Source: Candidatus Peribacteria bacterium
Lineage (GTDB): Bacteria > Patescibacteriota > Gracilibacteria > Peribacterales > Peribacteraceae
Reading direction: 5' to 3'
NCBI GenBank assembly: GCA_903854455.1
Contig: CAINWJ010000128.1
Span: 1-30,106 of the forward strand
DNA: 30,106 nucleotides
Part shown: one piece after another, positions 7,589-14,998 of the stretch
Numbering within the stretch: position 1 is the stretch's first letter
Layout: every line of letters starts with the position of its first letter
Notes under the pieces: model-generated
The model's input: the letters and a program-made list of their open reading frames with translations, nothing else
What the model was told of the DNA's origin: nothing
Databases searched by the model: none
Translations under genes and position numbers: made by a program

Positions 7589-8464
7589 TTAGAAAGAATA
7601 GAGAAACAGCTGATGGATGCGGCTTTCACCCCGCACCTCCGGATGGAACGTCCCGACAAGCACATTCCCCTGCCGCACGAGCACCGGTAATCCTTTGTGC
7701 ATCGCCAGAACCTCCACACCCTTCCCGACCCGCGTGATCTTCGGTGCGCGGATGAAGGCGACGGGGATTTCGATGAAGGTTGAGCCTGTAGAGACGCCCC
7801 ATTGGGGCGTCTTTCGTGATTCATTTGCCGAAACACTCGGTTGAATATTCACAGCAACGCTTTGTATTTTTTTCGAGACGCCCGATTTATTATTTGAGCC
7901 TGATTGAATATTTTTAAAGACGCGCCCGTGGGGCGTCTCTACATTTCGCATATCAACCCCAATCACCGTCTCGAAACTATCCACCTGCGATCCATACGCA
8001 TTCCGGTCAATCGTAATATCAATCAGATTCAATGTCTCCGGTGCATTCTTGCCCGTGGCTTCCTTGGCCAAGACAATGGCACCGGCGCAGGTGCCGTAGA
8101 TCACTAATGATCGCCTTACTTTTTCTGCTGTCTTGATTGTCCTTTTGAAGGATGCCGAAGAAACCGAGGAGTCCGAGGAGTCCGACGAACCTTTCTTACC
8201 TACCTTACCTACCTTACCTTCCATACGTTCCGTACCTTCGCCTACCCTCCTTTTAATCTCCTCCCCCACCCCCGTCTCCTCCAAAAACCTCGCAATCACC
8301 GTGCTCTCGCCACCGGGAATGATCAACCCGTCAACCTTCGCTAAATCGTCGGTTGATCGGACTTCGATCGCCTCAACATTCAATGATCGAAGCACATACA
8401 GATGCTCCGCAAAATCGCCTTGGAAAGCCAGAACCCCGATGGAAATCTTGGACGGAACAACCAT
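7589..8464 (-). CDS. pdxT: Pyridoxal 5'-phosphate synthase glutaminase subunit with two in-frame insertions
   Basis: PdxT hydrolyses glutamine and channels ammonia to PdxS for PLP synthesis. Hallmarks are intact: IGVLAFQGDFAEH (9-21), PGGEST (50-55), the nucleophile in GTCAG (C126), the RNAYGSQVDSFE segment, and HPE near the C-terminus (H274, E276). The family is usually about 190-200 residues, but this one has 291. The excess lies in two places: about 74-109 (Ser/Asp and Lys/Val/Gly 9-bp repeats) and about 173-227 (a palindromic element). Both insertions keep the frame and fall between conserved blocks, so the enzyme may remain functional. The only plausible start codon is the ATG of the last TAGAATG repeat copy upstream. 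It lies directly after pdxS on the same strand. Confidence 0.92.
   Translation of the reverse strand: MVVPSKISIGVLAFQGDFAEHLYVLRSLNVEAIEVRSTDDLAKVDGLIIPGGESTVIARFLEETGVGEEIKRRVGEGTERMEGKVGKVGKKGSSDSSDSSVSSASFKRTIKTAEKVRRSLVIYGTCAGAIVLAKEATGKNAPETLNLIDITIDRNAYGSQVDSFETVIGVDMRNVETPHGRVFKNIQSGSNNKSGVSKKIQSVAVNIQPSVSANESRKTPQWGVSTGSTFIEIPVAFIRAPKITRVGKGVEVLAMHKGLPVLVRQGNVLVGTFHPEVRGESRIHQLFLYSF
7788..7942. repeat. Palindromic element inserted in frame in pdxT
   Basis: The ends are perfect 13-bp inverted repeats: GTAGAGACGCCCC at 7788-7800 and its complement at 7930-7942. Each end is itself a palindrome (AGACGCCCC-ATT-GGGGCGTCT at 7792-7812; a near-copy at 7918-7938). A partial third copy (GAGACGCCCGA) lies in the middle near 7875. 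The 155-bp segment matches pdxT residues that have no counterpart in the family. Confidence 0.8.
8150..8255. repeat. Two period-9 arrays inserted in frame in pdxT
   Basis: On the pdxT strand, units of the form GTANGGNAN (about five, from 8255 to 8194) are followed by TCGGACTCC/TCGGTTTCT-type units (8190 to 8150). They encode KVGKVGKK and SSDSSDSSVSS. The first unit type recurs after the rsmI stop (29005-29042); the second recurs before korB (2410-2449). Confidence 0.8.
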
Positions 8465-8493
8465 TCTACATTCTACATTCTACATTCTACATT
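8462..8493. repeat. CATTCTA heptamer array between pdxS and pdxT
   Basis: Four exact head-to-tail CATTCTA copies plus a partial fifth occupy nearly the whole 37-bp pdxS-pdxT gap. On the coding strand the unit is TAGAATG, and the ATG of the last copy is the pdxT start codon. The same unit is found at 13402-13439, 28222-28256 and 28272-28306. Confidence 0.9.
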
Positions 8494-8501
8494 TCCCCCG
8501 T

Positions 8502-9377
8502 CTACCACCCCCTCTCCTGCATCTTCGTCCCAAGTGTCCCGATCTCCAGCCCCGGCATCGCCTCGCCAAGACCAGTCGAGATCTCCAGAATCTTCTTCGG
8601 ATTCTTATAGTGCGTCGTCGCCTGGACGATCGCCGCCGCCATCTTCTTCGGATTCTTGGATTTGAAGATCCCCGAGCCGACGAAGACGCCTTCCGCACCC
8701 AGCTCCATCAGCAATGCGGCGTCTGCCGGCGTTGCGATGCCGCCGGCGACGAATGTCACAACCGGCAATCGCTTCGATTTCATCACCTCCTTCACAATGT
8801 CCTTGCTTACCCGCTCGGTTTCCATCCACCACTCCAGCATCCCGTTCTCCTCCATTTCCTTGAGTCCTGCGATCTCCTGCTGGATCAATTTCAAATGGCG
8901 CACCGCTTCCACGACATTCCCTGTCCCCGCCTCACCCTTCGTCCGGATCATGCTGGCACCTTCCTCGATGCGGCGTAATGCCTCACCCAAATTCGTCGCT
9001 CCGCAGACGAACGGCACCTTGAAGCCACGTTTGTCGACGTGGACAAAGGGATCTGCCGGCGTCAGCACTTCGGATTCATCGATGAAATCGACTTTCAATG
9101 CTTCCAGAATCCTCGCCTCCGCCGTGTGCCCGATGCGGACTTTCGCCATCACGGGAATCGACACAGCTTTCTGAATCTCCGCGATCATTTTGGGATCACT
9201 CATCCGGGCAACACCGCCTTGCGATCGAATATCGGACGGAACACGCTCCAGAGCCATCACAGCACAAGCACCTGCAGCTTCGGCGATCTTGGCCTGATCA
9301 GCCGTCACGACGTCCATGATGACGCCGCCCTTCAGCATGCGGGCGAGATCGGAACCGGTGCGGTTGGCAAGTTTCAT
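8502..9377 (-). CDS. pdxS: Pyridoxal 5'-phosphate synthase, lyase subunit
   Basis: PdxS condenses ribose 5-phosphate, glyceraldehyde 3-phosphate and PdxT-derived ammonia into PLP. The protein is collinear with the family over its full 291 residues. It shows GGVIMDVVTADQAKIAE, the MALERVPSDIR segment, SIPVMAKVRIGH with the catalytic lysine, GEAGTGNVVEAVRH, and the phosphate-binding PVVTFVAGGIATPADAAL and GAEGVFVGSGIF. There is no anomaly, in contrast with its partner pdxT. It leads a pdxS-pdxT pair. GlyA in this window is one PLP-dependent enzyme that would use the product. The start ATG is preceded by an A-rich leader without a Shine-Dalgarno. Confidence 0.97.
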   Translation of the reverse strand: MKLANRTGSDLARMLKGGVIMDVVTADQAKIAEAAGACAVMALERVPSDIRSQGGVARMSDPKMIAEIQKAVSIPVMAKVRIGHTAEARILEALKVDFIDESEVLTPADPFVHVDKRGFKVPFVCGATNLGEALRRIEEGASMIRTKGEAGTGNVVEAVRHLKLIQQEIAGLKEMEENGMLEWWMETERVSKDIVKEVMKSKRLPVVTFVAGGIATPADAALLMELGAEGVFVGSGIFKSKNPKKMAAAIVQATTHYKNPKKILEISTGLGEAMPGLEIGTLGTKMQERGW

Positions 9378-9410
9378 TTAAAAAGAAGGTGAAGATAGAT
9401 AATGATCATA

Positions 9411-9485
9411 TTGCATGGTTGCAAATTACATGGCTGACTTTCGATAAGCAACAACCATGCAGCCATGAAACCATGGAACCATGTA
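9411..9485. repeat. CATGG-type array and inverted partner between dcd and pdxS
   Basis: TTGCATGGTTGCAAATTACATGGCTG (26 bases, 9411-9436) faces AACCATG/AGCCATG/AACCATG units (9453-9485) in the opposite sense. The two can pair into a hairpin filling most of the 113-bp gap. No gene is seen here. Confidence 0.65.
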
Positions 9486-9490
9486 GTTCA

Positions 9491-10099
9491 TCAACCACTT
9501 ACTACCGGAGCAGTATTGCCGCTGAACTCTGCGTCCATGCTCAGCTTGCTTTCTTCGGGCATCATCTGCCCCTGGTACTTGCTCCCCGGCTTCTTGTGAT
9601 ACGGCATTTCGGCAGGTGAGGACATGGTTTCAAAGGCAAGCTGACAAACGCGCATACCGGGATACAGTGCCACCGGCATACGGTTCAAATTGCTGATTTC
9701 GAGCGTGATCGTTCCGCAGAAGCCCGGATCGACGAAGCCGGCCGTGGAATGAACGATGATCCCGAGTCGCCCAAGTGAACTTCTGCCCTCTACGCGAACA
9801 ACCAAATCATCCGGCACCGTGATCTTCTCCTCCGTGACACCGAGAATGAACTCTCCGGGCTGCACGATGAACGGATCACCATTCAGTACCTCGATGACTC
9901 GCATGTTCTGGGCAAACGATGACGGATCCTTGGGATCCAGGATGGCATGCTTGCTGTGTTCGTACACTTTGAAGATATTCCCGAGCCGCAGATCCATGCT
10001 GCTCGCGTGAATGTGGGACTGGAGATCGGTGCGCTGGGTTTCGATCTTCACCTTGCCGGAAGCGATGGCCGCTCTGATGTCTCTGTCCGATAGAATCAT
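9491..10099 (-). CDS. dcd: dCTP deaminase (possibly bifunctional dCTP deaminase/dUTPase)
   Basis: It deaminates dCTP to dUTP as the first step to dUMP for thymidylate synthesis. The trimeric dUTPase-like fold is clear. Motifs are EGRSSLGRLG (104-113), HSTAGFVDPGFCGTITLEIS (117-136, catalytic Glu134) and SKYQGQ (173-178). The HSTAGF form and the C-terminal GSKYQGQ resemble the actinobacterial/archaeal enzymes that also hydrolyse dUTP, so a bifunctional enzyme is plausible but not proven. Start is placed at ATG 10099 (MILSDRDI), not at an upstream TTG at 10117, because the family begins with M-I/L-S/D-D. The gene is divergent from the orphan at 10158. Confidence 0.93.
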   Translation of the reverse strand: MILSDRDIRAAIASGKVKIETQRTDLQSHIHASSMDLRLGNIFKVYEHSKHAILDPKDPSSFAQNMRVIEVLNGDPFIVQPGEFILGVTEEKITVPDDLVVRVEGRSSLGRLGIIVHSTAGFVDPGFCGTITLEISNLNRMPVALYPGMRVCQLAFETMSSPAEMPYHKKPGSKYQGQMMPEESKLSMDAEFSGNTAPVVSG

Positions 10100-10157
10100 G
10101 GGCGCGCAGCGTAACAAGACTTAGGAAGGATGAACAGAGAAATTGTCGGGAATTGCA

Positions 10158-12008
10158 ATGGAAAGTGTGAGAACGGTAACCGAATTGATGTACAATCTGC
10201 CGCCCATGGTCGCAGCACTCCATCAGAAAAATCAGGGCTACACAGAAGATGGCATCGATGTGAATGACGAAACAGAGCAAAGTGAGCGTATCAAAGAACA
10301 ATTGGAGAGACGAAAAGCGAACATGCTGGAATACTGGGGTCGATATCGTGATGTCTGCATACAGACAGGAATGGCTGACACCACGGAATTCCGGGCAACC
10401 CAGAAATTCGTAGAAACAACAGAACTTACTGAAGACACGAATGTTCTAGAAAGCATCGTCCACCGGGAAGAATTCTTCGAAAAATATGCGAAGGACGTCA
10501 TTGAACAGGGTCCGATGCTGCTCAGCACATTCAATCGCCTCCTTCTGTCCGCTGAGCCCTACATGTCTAGGAAAGGCAAAATCGAATGGGAAGGACGTCT
10601 TCGCGACAACTCCGTGATGAACTTCCAAGGGAAAAAATACTGGATCGAGTACCAATTCCCCGAGTACATAAAGAGGTGGAAGCAAGTAGCCGAAGAACGA
10701 GATCACCTCGTCAAGAATCCTGAACTCAAGCAGGTGGCAGCGAGTAACCAGGAATTCGCAGTGATCCTGGATAGAGACAAATTCCTGGATCTCCACTACA
10801 ACGAACGTGTCGGACTCTTGGCGAAGGCGAAGGCACTGATGTACGCCATGGAGAAGGGTCGCAAAGAGCTCTACTCCAAAGCCGAGAAGAAGCTGGGGGC
10901 TGCGGCATTCATGGGCGCGATGGCAGATCACAAGATCGGCGTGTGGCTGAAGCGGATCTTCAAGAGCAATGCATCAGAAAAGAAGATTAATGAATTCATC
11001 AACGGAAGCGGATTCAACTCTCTCACACAGATGATCGATCGGTGGGCGAAGCTCAAGTTCCGCTTCGATATGCTCAAAGATAAGGCGAAGAAGCTGGATC
11101 AGGACACCGCTGCACGCGGACTCAACATCATGTCCGAGAATCAGTTCCTGAACATGCATTACGCGCAGCGGCTCCGGTACGTGGAGGAGCTGGATCAGCG
11201 GATCAATGGAGCCAAGGACATTAATAATGAACGACCAATCTTCATCCAGATTCGTCACGCCATGGATACGAAGGACTGGGATGATGCGACCAAACTCATT
11301 CAGGACGCGAAGCTCATGCAACTCTCAGACAAAGAACGTGAGCGCCTGCGATCAATGGAGCAATTCACCAATCAGTTCAAGCCGAAGGGGAAGAAAGAAA
11401 AGAAGGTCGTGAACGGCATGGATCTGATCCAAGTGCGGCAGAGGATCGATACACTCGTCGGGGAGATCGGGGAGCACCATACGGAAATGCAGCCGATGGT
11501 GAAACGGCTTCTGAAGGGACGAAAGGCAAATCGTTCAATAAACCAGCTCCGATGGATGGCCTATAACCAACGCTGGACAGAAGGGCATGGATTCTATAAT
11601 TACGATATCGGCAAGTTTGGCGCCAGCAAGGAACACGAAGAAGCGACGAGAGAACGTGCGTTACGGGGAGAGGATGTCGGTCGTCACAACAACATCGGTC
11701 ACACCACCGTAGGCCAAAAGTATTTGCGGAAAACTGAAATCGTCCGACACAAAGCGACGTTCGAGCACCTGAATGTCAAGAATGAATCGGCAACAATGGA
11801 GATTGCCGAGTGGTGCGAGCATGAACAGAGCCCGAAGGATCTCTACTGGCGGACGCTTTGTTGCCACACCGACGGTGAGCCGAAATCATCAAACTGGCAC
11901 CAGGACTGGTACAGGAGACTCACGGAACTGCGGTCGCTCACGAGAATTCTCCAGAACGCAGGATTCCAATACGGTGGGGAGGGAATGCCTCTGGTTTCGC
12001 TGAATTGA
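10158..12008 (+). CDS. Orphan 616-residue hydrophilic helical protein
   Basis: No known domain is recognised. The protein is highly charged and mostly helical, without a signal peptide or membrane segment. A short motif occurs twice about 121 residues apart: FLDLHYNERVGLLAKA (from about 209) and FLNMHYAQRLRYVEEL (from about 330). Each is followed by a Lys-rich helix, suggesting an internal duplication. A later segment (about 365-410) with alternating short helices looks TPR-like. The C-terminal 150 residues are richer in Trp, His and Tyr. ATG 10158 is used; a TTG at 10143 with AGGAAGGA 12 bases upstream is an alternative that adds five residues. It is divergent from dcd with a gap under 60 bp. 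A structural or cell-surface-cytoplasm role cannot be inferred. Confidence 0.8.
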   Translation: MESVRTVTELMYNLPPMVAALHQKNQGYTEDGIDVNDETEQSERIKEQLERRKANMLEYWGRYRDVCIQTGMADTTEFRATQKFVETTELTEDTNVLESIVHREEFFEKYAKDVIEQGPMLLSTFNRLLLSAEPYMSRKGKIEWEGRLRDNSVMNFQGKKYWIEYQFPEYIKRWKQVAEERDHLVKNPELKQVAASNQEFAVILDRDKFLDLHYNERVGLLAKAKALMYAMEKGRKELYSKAEKKLGAAAFMGAMADHKIGVWLKRIFKSNASEKKINEFINGSGFNSLTQMIDRWAKLKFRFDMLKDKAKKLDQDTAARGLNIMSENQFLNMHYAQRLRYVEELDQRINGAKDINNERPIFIQIRHAMDTKDWDDATKLIQDAKLMQLSDKERERLRSMEQFTNQFKPKGKKEKKVVNGMDLIQVRQRIDTLVGEIGEHHTEMQPMVKRLLKGRKANRSINQLRWMAYNQRWTEGHGFYNYDIGKFGASKEHEEATRERALRGEDVGRHNNIGHTTVGQKYLRKTEIVRHKATFEHLNVKNESATMEIAEWCEHEQSPKDLYWRTLCCHTDGEPKSSNWHQDWYRRLTELRSLTRILQNAGFQYGGEGMPLVSLN

Positions 12009-12011
12009 GAA

Positions 12012-12085
12012 ACGTTAGGCGTAGAGGCGTTAGGCGTCTTCTGGAAAATGCTCGCCTATACGACTATCGCCTATACGACTATTCG
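12012..12085. repeat. Paired tandem arrays (GTTAGGCG / CGCCTATACGACTAT)
   Basis: ACGTTAGGCGTAGAGGCGTTAGGCG (25 bases, from 12012) is followed by CGCCTATACGACTAT repeated twice (12053-12082). TAGGCG and CGCCTA pair, giving a hairpin immediately after the stop of the 616-residue gene. Confidence 0.65.
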
Positions 12086-12088
12086 ATC

Positions 12089-12094
12089 TACAAT
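12089..12094 (+). promoter_or_regulatory. -10-like hexamer of the DM13 lipoprotein
   Basis: TACAAT lies eight bases before the ATG, with no Shine-Dalgarno. It is consistent with a leaderless message. Confidence 0.4.
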
Positions 12095-12102
12095 GCCGCC
12101 CT

Positions 12103-12681
12103 ATGCCAACCAAGACACTTGCAGCGCTCATCGCTGCCACCACTCTCCTCTCCGCCTGCGGATACTCTGCGACAAGCATCGATCAGCAGAACCAAAATCC
12201 CCTCGTCGCATCGCGCTACGGGGATGAGCTCGCCGATACGATGGCGAACCTGGTGATCCAGAATGATCCGGTCACCAAGGAACCGGGTATGCAGCAGATC
12301 ATCGAGAAAGAAATCGCACGGGGAAAATCGATCGGCATCAATGCTCGTGAGGCACAAGCACAAGGAACGAAAGGTCAGATCATCGCACTCAAAGAATCGG
12401 TGATCGGTAGCGTCTTGCTCCTCTCGGATACGCTGTACTTCTCCTCTGATTTTGAGGTGAATCCGGGTCCCGACCTGCATGTGTACCTCACGACGATCGT
12501 CGATCCTCGCGACGACGCATTCCCGGATGCCACCGCTCTCGATCTCGGCACTGTCCAATCATCGTACGGAGCCCAGCAGTACCAAGTTGCAAGTAGCATC
12601 GATCCAGTGAAGATGCGGACATTGGTGGTGTTCGATAAGACGCTCAAGAGGATCTATGGGTTTGCGCAGCTGAGCAAATAG
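12103..12681 (+). CDS. DM13-domain lipoprotein
   Basis: A type II signal peptide ends in the lipobox LLSAC (Cys19), so the mature protein should be lipid-anchored on the outer face of the membrane. From about 85 to the end the sequence fits the DM13 domain: SVLLLSDTLYFSSDFEV, then PGPDLHVYL (about 122-130), the LDLGTVQSSYGAQQYQV strand pair and a closing RTLVVFDKTLKRIYGFAQL. DM13 domains have been proposed to take part in redox or electron-transfer chemistry through a conserved cysteine. Here Cys19 of the lipobox is the only cysteine, so a binding or structural role is more likely. It converges on a DsbA-like lipoprotein. Confidence 0.8.
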   Translation: MPTKTLAALIAATTLLSACGYSATSIDQQNQNPLVASRYGDELADTMANLVIQNDPVTKEPGMQQIIEKEIARGKSIGINAREAQAQGTKGQIIALKESVIGSVLLLSDTLYFSSDFEVNPGPDLHVYLTTIVDPRDDAFPDATALDLGTVQSSYGAQQYQVASSIDPVKMRTLVVFDKTLKRIYGFAQLSK

Positions 12682-12772
12682 GGATTGGAATACTGGAGAT
12701 TAGAATACTGGGAAGAACTTCCTGTACTTATTTGTCTTCCTAATATTCTAGTCCCTATTATTCCGATCCCTA
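12679..12772. terminator. 37-bp-arm palindrome carrying both convergent stop codons
   Basis: Arms 12679-12715 and 12736-12772 are inverted copies matching at 30 of 37 positions, with four further G-U pairs and a 20-base loop. The first three bases of each arm, read on its own strand, are the TAG stops of the two convergent genes. Each arm also has an internal tandem (GGATTGGAATACT / AGATTAGAATACT). It could work as a bidirectional terminator. Confidence 0.75.
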
Positions 12773-13369
12773 GAGCGGTGCCTGCTTAATCTGCAGCAAC
12801 GCCGCCTCGATCGCGGCACTGACACCGGCATATGAAGCATCTGTGACTTTCACGCCGTTCACGAAGTACGTCGGAGTTTGGTCGATGCCGATCTTCTCAC
12901 CTGCGGCGAAATCCGCGAGAACGACATCCTTCTTGATCCCGGAACTGAGACAACGATCGAACAGCGACGCATCCAAACCTAGCACTGTTGCCAACTCCCG
13001 AAGTGCCGCACTGCTCAAACTATCCTGACGTTCGTACGCGAGATCTAGATACTGCCAGAACTTACCCTGATCCGCAGCGCACTCCAGTGCCTGTGCTGCC
13101 TCAATGGCATACTCATGCTGCGTCAGAGGAAAATGCTTGAACTCCAGCCGGATGCTGCTGCCGTACTTCTGGAGCATCGGCTTCGTGATAAGCGAATTCG
13201 CGGTCTTGCAAGCGGGACACTGCAGATCGGCAAACTCCTGAACGAGTACCCCTGCATTCGCAGATCCCAGAGGCAAGCGGGATGAAACGGCACTCAGACC
13301 AGTCGTATCTACGCCACAGGCAACGAATGCAATGGAGGCAATGACGGCAATCGTGGAGATTCTGCGCAT
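12770..13369 (-). CDS. DsbA/BdbD-like thiol-disulfide oxidoreductase lipoprotein
   Basis: This is an extracytoplasmic thioredoxin-fold enzyme likely to introduce or shuffle disulfides in exported proteins. The N-terminal signal peptide ends in a lipobox (FVAC, Cys18). The active site CPAC is at 51-54, following VLVQEFADLQ. A helical insert follows (about 85-150), and the cis-proline loop is TPTYFVNG (165-172). Two extra cysteines (97, 140) lie in the helical insert. A partner DsbB/VKOR is not in the window. A TAGAAT on the minus strand 21 bases upstream could be its -10. It converges on the DM13 lipoprotein and shares a terminal palindrome with it. Confidence 0.9.
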   Translation of the reverse strand: MRRISTIAVIASIAFVACGVDTTGLSAVSSRLPLGSANAGVLVQEFADLQCPACKTANSLITKPMLQKYGSSIRLEFKHFPLTQHEYAIEAAQALECAADQGKFWQYLDLAYERQDSLSSAALRELATVLGLDASLFDRCLSSGIKKDVVLADFAAGEKIGIDQTPTYFVNGVKVTDASYAGVSAAIEAALLQIKQAPL

Positions 13370-13401
13370 GCAAAAAGTGGGAACAAGCTGATTCTACCCT
13401 A

Positions 13402-13439
13402 ATTCTACATTATACATTCTACATTTTACATTTTTCATT
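13402..13439. repeat. CATTCTA-type heptamer array upstream of dnaX
   Basis: Heptamers ATTCTAC, ATTATAC, ATTCTAC, ATTTTAC, ATTTTTC run in series. Read in reverse, the unit order (TAAAAT, then TAGAAT, then TATAAT) resembles the array at 28222-28256. It lies between the divergent DsbA-like gene and dnaX. Confidence 0.8.
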
Positions 13440-13462
13440 CCCCTCTCCACCTCCTCCCGGTC

Positions 13463-13468
13463 TATAAT
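13463..13468 (+). promoter_or_regulatory. -10 box of dnaX
   Basis: A perfect TATAAT lies 15 bases before the dnaX ATG. The -35 region is C/T-rich and not recognisable. The leader would be under ten bases. Confidence 0.45.
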
Positions 13469-13483
13469 CGAAATCCAAAGACT

Positions 13484-14947
13484 ATGACGCTGTATCTCAC
13501 CTACCGGCCCCAGAGCTTCGCCGATGTCGTCGGACAGGATCACATCGTCACAACACTCGAACGTTCCATTGATCGCGACCGGATCTCGCATGCCTACCTG
13601 TTCTGCGGCACGCGCGGCACCGGCAAGACGTCCGTCGCACGCATCCTTGCCAAGACGATCCTCCTTGCCGGCATCACGGATGAGACGCTGCGTGCGCAAT
13701 GTACGAAAGCCATCGAAGAAGGCTCGTTCGTGGACCTGATCGAGATCGACGGAGCCAGTAACCGCAAGATCGACGATGTCCGTGACCTGATCGAGAAGAT
13801 CAACTTCACGCCGAGTATCTCCAAAGCCAAGGTCTACATCATCGACGAGGTGCACATGTTGACCAAGGAAGCGTTCAATGCACTGCTCAAGACTCTGGAA
13901 GAGCCGCCTCCGTACGCCTATTTCATCCTTGCCACGACCGAACTACACAAGGTGCCGGATACCATCCAATCGCGCTGTCAGCGCTTCCTCTTCCGCAAGG
14001 TCAAGGATGACGACATCATCCGCCGGCTCCAGTACATCGCCGATCGGGAGCGGATCACGGTGGAGCGTGATGCACTGCGTGCCATCGCACGACATGCGCA
14101 GGGAAGTTTCCGCGACGGCATCGCACTGCTGGACCAACTCCGGTCACTCGAGAAGATCTCACTGGCGGATGTCACCGACAGGATCGGCAAGACGTCGGCA
14201 GGATTCATCGATGACCTGCTGCAGAGTCTGTCGGAACAGAAAGGTGAACGCATCATCGAAACCATTCGACAGATCGAGGAAGCAAATGTGCCGGTGGATA
14301 CCGTCGCCGCGGATCTCTTGGGTATCGCCAGGGAGACACTACACGAAGCAGTGGAAAAGAATCAGCCAACATCGGGTGCGCTCAGGACAATCGATACATT
14401 GCTCCAAGCACTTCGTGATATGCGCTCCTCCCCTCTTCCCGGCCTGGTACTGGAATCTGCGTTGCTCTCCTTGTGCTCGGAGGAAACCGGAGCACCAGCG
14501 GCACCCGTCAAACTTCGTGCTGCCCCTGAAAAAGAACACAAGATTCCGGCTCCCTCGCCTGCGGCACCATCACCCGTGCAGACGAAGAATGAGGCACCTG
14601 CATCATCCGCCATCATCGAAGCAGAAGACCTGACCACCGCCTCGGTTGCGAAACATTGGGAAGCGATTCTCAAGATCGTGACGCCGCCATCGGTACGCAT
14701 GAGCCTGAAGGATGCAACGGTCAGCAGCATCGACGGCAACACGATCACGCTGACCTTCGGTTCGGCGTTTCATCAGGGGAAAGTAGCGGATACGAAGGCG
14801 AGTCGAGCCATCGAGGAAGCATTCCTGTCGATCTTCAAGCGACCCGTGCGCATTCAGTGTGTCACGGAGCAGGCAGCCACCCCCAAAGTGGCGGGACCCG
14901 ACACCGATTTAGCCGCAGCAGCTCAAGAAGTATTCGGTGGGTTCTAA
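13484..14947 (+). CDS. dnaX: DNA polymerase III subunit gamma/tau
   Basis: This is the clamp-loader ATPase that loads the beta clamp and links the replicative polymerase. The AAA+ module is complete: Walker A GTRGTGKTS (42-50), Walker B VYIIDEVH (117-124), sensor 1 ATTELHKVP (150-158) and the SRC arginine-finger motif (163-165). The zinc-binding module usually found between Walker A and B, with four cysteines, is reduced to a single cysteine (C73) in a shortened loop. After about residue 340 comes an Ala/Pro/Glu linker, then a short C-terminal domain (about 385-487) corresponding to the gamma-type domain III or a reduced tau region. Length 487 is on the short side for tau. No obvious slippery sequence for a programmed frameshift was seen. 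Confidence 0.95.
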   Translation: MTLYLTYRPQSFADVVGQDHIVTTLERSIDRDRISHAYLFCGTRGTGKTSVARILAKTILLAGITDETLRAQCTKAIEEGSFVDLIEIDGASNRKIDDVRDLIEKINFTPSISKAKVYIIDEVHMLTKEAFNALLKTLEEPPPYAYFILATTELHKVPDTIQSRCQRFLFRKVKDDDIIRRLQYIADRERITVERDALRAIARHAQGSFRDGIALLDQLRSLEKISLADVTDRIGKTSAGFIDDLLQSLSEQKGERIIETIRQIEEANVPVDTVAADLLGIARETLHEAVEKNQPTSGALRTIDTLLQALRDMRSSPLPGLVLESALLSLCSEETGAPAAPVKLRAAPEKEHKIPAPSPAAPSPVQTKNEAPASSAIIEAEDLTTASVAKHWEAILKIVTPPSVRMSLKDATVSSIDGNTITLTFGSAFHQGKVADTKASRAIEEAFLSIFKRPVRIQCVTEQAATPKVAGPDTDLAAAAQEVFGGF

Positions 14948-14998
14948 GAAAAAATTTAGCCACTGAGTGTTTTGATGCTTCACTGGACATCGCTTTCT

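Noticed and set aside
7788..7942. Insertion sequence in pdxT
   Set aside because: No transposase frame and too short; it is a palindromic repeat, not an IS, though a miniature element cannot be excluded.
8462..8493. Possible CRISPR array
   Set aside because: Units are contiguous 7-bp tandem copies with no spacers, and no cas genes are present. The same applies to the other tandem arrays.
8133..8978. 281-residue plus-strand frame opposite pdxT and pdxS
   Set aside because: It is the antisense shadow of two clearly identified genes.
13484..14947. Programmed frameshift in dnaX
   Set aside because: No A/T-rich slippery heptamer followed by a stem was found at the expected place; no support.
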